From assembly GCF_002770725.1 (NCBI RefSeq), contig NZ_NQVN01000001.1, positions 62,001-126,000 on the forward strand: a DNA stretch of 64,000 nt. The letters run 5' to 3'. The notes beneath the pieces are model-generated. The model did not search any database and was not told the DNA's origin. It saw only the letters and a program-made list of their open reading frames with translations. The position numbers were made by a program, and so were the translations under genes. Below, in pieces: positions 61,509 through 64,000 of this stretch; the stretch's first letter is position 1; every line of letters begins with the position of its first letter. The stretch is from Pleomorphomonas carboxyditropha. GTDB lineage: Bacteria > Pseudomonadota > Alphaproteobacteria > Rhizobiales > Pleomorphomonadaceae.

Positions 61509-61537
61509 CTTCACAGGCGGGCCGCTTCACCCTATAT
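61509..61537 (+). promoter_or_regulatory. Housekeeping promoter of the tmRNA gene
   Basis: CTTCAC (61509-61514), 17 bases, then CTATAT (61532-61537). This differs by one base from the rhizobial sigma-70 consensus CTTGAC-N17-CTATAT. Transcription should begin near 61544, about 40 bases before the acceptor part of tmRNA. Confidence 0.7.
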
Positions 61538-61543
61538 GTCTTC

Positions 61544-61876
61544 CTGCCGGAGCAATCCGGCTATGGTGATAAACGGACTGCGTAATAAACCATTCGGACC
61601 CGGGGGCGGTACCCGGCGCCTCCACCCAAGGCCTTGCGAGCCACCTTGTGGGCAAGGCCTTCGGCGGGGGCGAAATAGGATCGACGGGGGCGTAAAGGCG
61701 GCTCTTTCACTCGGCATTGTACCACCGTTATCGGGCTAAACCTATAGTTGCGAATGACAACTATGCTCCGGTGGCCGTCGCCGCGTAATGCGGCGCCCAA
61801 ACTGGGAATCAAGCCCTGAGGGGTAGCACCTTCAGGCGGGGTTCGGAGGCACCTGGCAACAGAAGCCTCCACTCAA
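61544..61876 (+). ncRNA. ssrA: Two-piece (circularly permuted) tmRNA
   Basis: The gene for the alphaproteobacterial split tmRNA, which rescues stalled ribosomes and tags their products. The acceptor piece comes first: the T arm CCGGG-GGCGGTA-CCCGG, then CGCCTCC-ACC ending near 61626. The coding piece starts GGGGGCG at 61666, which pairs with that CGCCTCC, and continues GAAATAGGATCGACGGGG. The tag frame is at 61750-61788 and encodes ANDNYAPVAVAA then TAA, with GCG as resume codon. The piece removed between them (61627-61665) folds as AAGGCCTTGC with its perfect complement. The 3' end is near the GGAGGC/GCCTCC stem at 61845-61870. The exact ends of the mature pieces are estimates. Confidence 0.93.
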
Positions 61877-61885
61877 TCCTTTTCC
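61845..61885 (+). terminator. tmRNA 3' stem and T-rich end
   Basis: GGAGGC (61845-61850) pairs with GCCTCC (61865-61870), followed by ACTCAATCCTTTTCC. It may be both the last helix of the coding piece and the transcription terminator. Confidence 0.5.
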
Positions 61886-61942
61886 ATAAGATATTGATCT
61901 TGCTGCGAAGGCACTTCGCGGTGTTGGGCCTTTCGCGTCGGC

Positions 61943-62464
61943 TCAGATCCTCTTGATCACTAAAAAATCGTCTCTCGGCACGTACCACCAGCGTGCGCGA
62001 GGCTTTGCATCCGGAAACCGAAGCCGGAACTGTCCGGCGAAGCGGTGACGCCTCGGGACCATCTCGACGCGGTGGATCTGGTGGAAATCGGCACTCCATT
62101 GCCTGAGGCGGATCTCGTAGAGGCCGGGACCGTCATATTCGATGACCGGCGGTTCGGACGACGAGGCCCGGGAAAAGATCAGGAAGCCGAAAACGCCGCA
62201 TGGATCTTTGCCGGGGACCGACGGAAACGGACAGAAGTCGAATTCGGGAAAACTGGCGGCGGCGAGGCGCTGCGCCTCGGCAAGAAGGCAATGAAGCCGC
62301 TCGAAGCGAGAGGGGGCGGCCGAGGAGGCCACCGTTTCGGGGCCGAGAGGCGCATGAGGCAGCGCAAGTGCGGGCGTGACGGCGCCGGCCAGCTTGCCGA
62401 TGAAGGCCCGACGGGAAAGCGGCGACAGGCCATGATCAAGTCTCCGTCGGATGACGTCGGGCAT
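61943..62464 (-). CDS. Tat-signal protein of unknown function
   Basis: A 173-residue protein. Its N-terminus has a twin-arginine export signal, LSRRAFIGKLAGAVTPALAL, followed by a probable cleavage site near residue 38. The mature part holds two cysteines (FDFCPFP and KDPCGVFGF), a run EYDGPGLYEIRLRQWSADFH and a Trp-rich end ARWWYVPRDDFLVIKRI. I do not recognise the family. It may be a periplasmic protein that folds before export. The ATG at 62464 is the second of two in frame. It is convergent with the tmRNA gene and divergent from the XRE antitoxin gene. Confidence 0.6.
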   Translation of the reverse strand: MPDVIRRRLDHGLSPLSRRAFIGKLAGAVTPALALPHAPLGPETVASSAAPSRFERLHCLLAEAQRLAAASFPEFDFCPFPSVPGKDPCGVFGFLIFSRASSSEPPVIEYDGPGLYEIRLRQWSADFHQIHRVEMVPRRHRFAGQFRLRFPDAKPRARWWYVPRDDFLVIKRI

Positions 62465-62527
62465 GGCTCCGCCTTTCACGCAAACGCATATTCATGGCGC
62501 ACTCTGTGTGCTAGAAGTGGATCAGGC

Positions 62528-62582
62528 GATAGGAAACCTATCACTCAATGTCGATCGCGTCAATATCGGATCAGGTGATATG
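62528..62582 (+). promoter_or_regulatory. Operator sites of the XRE/PemK-like module
   Basis: GATAGG-AAA-CCTATC (62528-62542) is a perfect palindrome. GGATCAGGCGATAGG (62519-62533) recurs as GGATCAGGTGATATG (62568-62582), 49 bases on, where it covers the ribosome site and start codon of the XRE gene. Autorepression of transcription, and perhaps of translation start, is suggested. Confidence 0.55.
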
Positions 62583-62828
62583 AATACGATCACTGGCGCC
62601 CAGCTAAGAGCTGGCAGGGCGCTTATTCGCTGGTCCGCAAACGACCTTGCAAAGGCGGCAAACGTTGGGGTTGCGACCATTCGACGAGCCGAAGCAACCG
62701 ACGGCGCTGTTACAATGGTGCCTAACAATCTAGTGGCAATCCGCGCTGCGCTCGAAGCTGCCGGCGTCATCTTCGTCGATGCGAACGGCGAAGGGCCGGG
62801 CGTTCGATTGAAGAAAGTCCATGGCTGA
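62580..62828 (+). CDS. XRE-type helix-turn-helix antitoxin candidate
   Basis: An 82-residue helix-turn-helix protein: TITGAQLRAGRALIRWSAND, then LAKAANVGVATIRRAEATDG. After the DNA-binding part comes AIRAALEAAGVIFVDANGEG, a phrase frequent in small alphaproteobacterial XRE proteins. It is followed with one base of overlap by a PemK/MazF-like gene, so it is probably its antitoxin and autoregulator. The ATG at 62580 has AGGTG close ahead. A longer frame reaches 62451 but crosses the operator. Confidence 0.82.
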   Translation: MNTITGAQLRAGRALIRWSANDLAKAANVGVATIRRAEATDGAVTMVPNNLVAIRAALEAAGVIFVDANGEGPGVRLKKVHG

Positions 62829-63244
62829 TGGCGATTCAATATCCCGTCAGTCCCGGAACCGTGCTTTTGTGCGACTATTCCAAAGGTGGCTTCCTTGAAC
62901 CGGAAATGGTCAAGCGTCGTCCCGCCGTCGTAGTGTCGCCCCGGCTTCCCTACCGGGACAAGTTGTGCACCGTCGTGCCGCTGTCGGGTAGCGAACCGGA
63001 ACGACCCGTTTCCTATGTCGCCCGGATCGATCTGGCGAGCCCGCTGCCGGCGCCATTCGAGCACAATGTCTGGTGGGCGAAGTGCGACATGCTGGCGACG
63101 GTGAGCTTCGACCGCCTCGATCTGTTCAGGACGGCCAGAGACCAGACCGGCAAGCGCAAGTATCTCCAACCGAAGCTGCCGGAGCCTGCGTTCCGCGCCA
63201 TTCAGGAGGCGATTTTGGCGGCGCTCGGCATCCACAGGACTTGA
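62828..63244 (+). CDS. PemK/MazF-like toxin candidate
   Basis: A 138-residue protein of the PemK/MazF superfamily. Family features are the opening PVSPGTVLLCDYSKGGFLEP, EMVKRRPAVVVSPRL (the KxRPxVVVS strand), LCTVVPLSGSEPERPVSYVA (VxPLT-type) and WAKCDMLATVSFDRLDLFRT (the family's KxDQLxTV.KxRL). MazF proteins are sequence-specific mRNA endoribonucleases. Pairing with an XRE antitoxin instead of a MazE-like one is less usual, but known in part. The ATG shares one base with the antitoxin stop. Confidence 0.82.
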   Translation: MAIQYPVSPGTVLLCDYSKGGFLEPEMVKRRPAVVVSPRLPYRDKLCTVVPLSGSEPERPVSYVARIDLASPLPAPFEHNVWWAKCDMLATVSFDRLDLFRTARDQTGKRKYLQPKLPEPAFRAIQEAILAALGIHRT

Positions 63245-63595
63245 CTTTTGAACGGAAGGACTCACTTTAGAAGCGATTGCTCGTGACCTCGGTCATTGAG
63301 CCTCAAGACCCTGCAAGGGGCAGCCCCGCCACGGCGATTCCAAGCCTGGCGGGGTTCTTGTTTCGGGAGCGCACGGTCTCGCATATCGGCGCCCTCCGTC
63401 TTCGCCGCCGTGATCCGTGCCATGCCAGCGCCGCCATGCCGGCGATGCGCCGCCGCCGTCCATCCGCCGGGCTTGCGATTGCCGTCGGTTCGGGCCTGCC
63501 AAGCCGTTTACACCCTTGCGCCCGATGCTTTAGACTGTCGGGCGACGACGCGGCCGGATCGGTCGCCCCGCGGTTTTCCTCAAGGCGGAGCCTCA
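63245..63595. other. Intergenic region, 351 bases, before sspB
   Basis: Contains the terminator of the toxin pair (63324-63364) and, nearer sspB, a possible promoter with TTTACA (63507-63512) and TTAGAC (63530-63535) at 17-base spacing. No gene is seen in the stretch between. Confidence 0.55.
63324..63364 (+). terminator. Terminator after the XRE/PemK-like pair
   Basis: CCCCGCCA (63324-63331) pairs with TGGCGGGG (63347-63354) over a 15-base loop and is followed by TTCTTGTTTC. It lies 80 bases after the toxin stop. Confidence 0.75.
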
Positions 63596-64000
63596 ATGCC
63601 CAAGGACATGATCCGTTACGACGTTCTGGCTCAGGAGGCTTTCCGCGGCCTGGTGAAGAAGGTGCTGGCGGAAGTGGCGCACGCCGGCCTGCCGGGCGAG
63701 CATCATTTCTACATTATCTTCGATACCCGGGCGCCGGGCGTGCGCATTTCCGCCCGCCTCAAGGAGCGCTACCCGGACGAGATGACCATCGTCATCCAGC
63801 ACCAGTATTGGGAGCTGGTGGTGGGCGAGACCAGCTTCGAGATCGGCCTTTCCTTCTCCGGCGTGCCGGAAAAGCTGGTGGTGCCGTTCGCGGCGATCCG
63901 CGGCTTCTTCGACCCGTCGGTGGAATTCGCGGTGCAGTTCCCGCTGGTCGACGAGAGCGGCAACGCCGCCGACATGCCCGGCGAGGGCCCACTCAAGGCG
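63596..64000 (+). CDS. sspB: ClpXP adaptor SspB, 3' part outside the window
   Basis: The first 135 residues of an SspB-family stringent-starvation protein, cut by the window edge. It opens MPKDMIRYDVLAQEAFRGLV and continues HHFYIIFDTRAPGVRISARL, then ELVVGETSFEIGLSFSGVPE and LVVPFAAIRGFFDPSVEFAV, which match alphaproteobacterial SspB well. SspB tethers ssrA-tagged proteins to ClpXP for degradation. The tmRNA gene, which writes that tag, lies only 1.7 kb upstream on the same strand. The C-terminal ClpX-binding tail lies beyond the end. Confidence 0.93.
   Translation, partial: MPKDMIRYDVLAQEAFRGLVKKVLAEVAHAGLPGEHHFYIIFDTRAPGVRISARLKERYPDEMTIVIQHQYWELVVGETSFEIGLSFSGVPEKLVVPFAAIRGFFDPSVEFAVQFPLVDESGNAADMPGEGPLKA

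Noticed and set aside
61391..61739. Short plus-strand frames over the tmRNA gene
   Set aside because: They fall on the structured RNA and have no protein likeness.

Overview
The window looks like chromosome from a high-GC alphaproteobacterium, most likely of the order Hyphomicrobiales (Rhizobiales). The evidence is a circularly permuted two-piece tmRNA, an SspB of the alphaproteobacterial type, a CTTCAC-N17-CTATAT promoter close to the rhizobial housekeeping consensus, two intergenic palindromic repeat families of the kind scattered through rhizobial genomes, and core gene blocks (lpxC-bamD-recN, folA-hflK-hflC-degP, thyA). I cannot name the genus from sequence alone. I saw no rRNA, no convincing tRNA and no CRISPR array.

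Layout: 1-4.7 kb holds a LacI regulator, an AzlCD amino-acid exporter with two tandem operators, a nicotinamidase, and an XRE regulator divergent from an SDR gene. 4.7-10.5 kb is a visibly more A/T-rich accessory segment: a LuxR regulator with all acyl-homoserine-lactone-binding hallmark residues but no synthase, a type I secretion ATPase and adaptor, a small RTX protein as probable cargo, and an orphan 153-residue protein. 10.6-18.1 kb is housekeeping: recN, bamD, lpxC, aminopeptidase P and prmA. 18.3-26.2 kb is a sugar or polyol catabolic operon: LacI repressor, ribose-type ABC importer with two different permeases, and DhaK/DhaL-type kinase subunits.

26.3-34.2 kb holds a secreted 5'-nucleotidase, a quinone oxidoreductase, the remnant of a second uvrD-like gene, a Fur-box-preceded iron-type ABC importer translationally linked to an EamA transporter, and a cytochrome c. 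34.2-41.3 kb holds uvrD/pcrA and ligA, with a ParD/ParE-like toxin-antitoxin module on each side of ligA. 41.6-50.5 kb holds a large AsmA-family gene that seems to lack a conventional start codon, a GNAT enzyme, folA, hflK-hflC, a DUF2065 gene and a Do-like protease. 50.6-58 kb holds a TetR-controlled RND pump (with a small overlapping gene in front) and an NQO-like flavoprotein with a divergent LysR regulator. 58-64 kb holds a DUF4424 gene coupled to thyA, a CLC antiporter, the tmRNA gene, an unknown Tat-signal protein, an XRE/PemK-like toxin-antitoxin pair and the start of sspB.

Themes that tie genes together are protein quality control (tmRNA, SspB, HflKC, Do protease), local regulator-target pairs with visible palindromic operators (azl, sugar operon, RND pump, three toxin-antitoxin modules), and two palindromic repeat families lying just beyond gene ends. 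The best candidates for something undescribed are the LuxR/type I secretion/RTX island, the exact substrate of the ABC-DhaKL operon, and the small gene that leads the RND operon.
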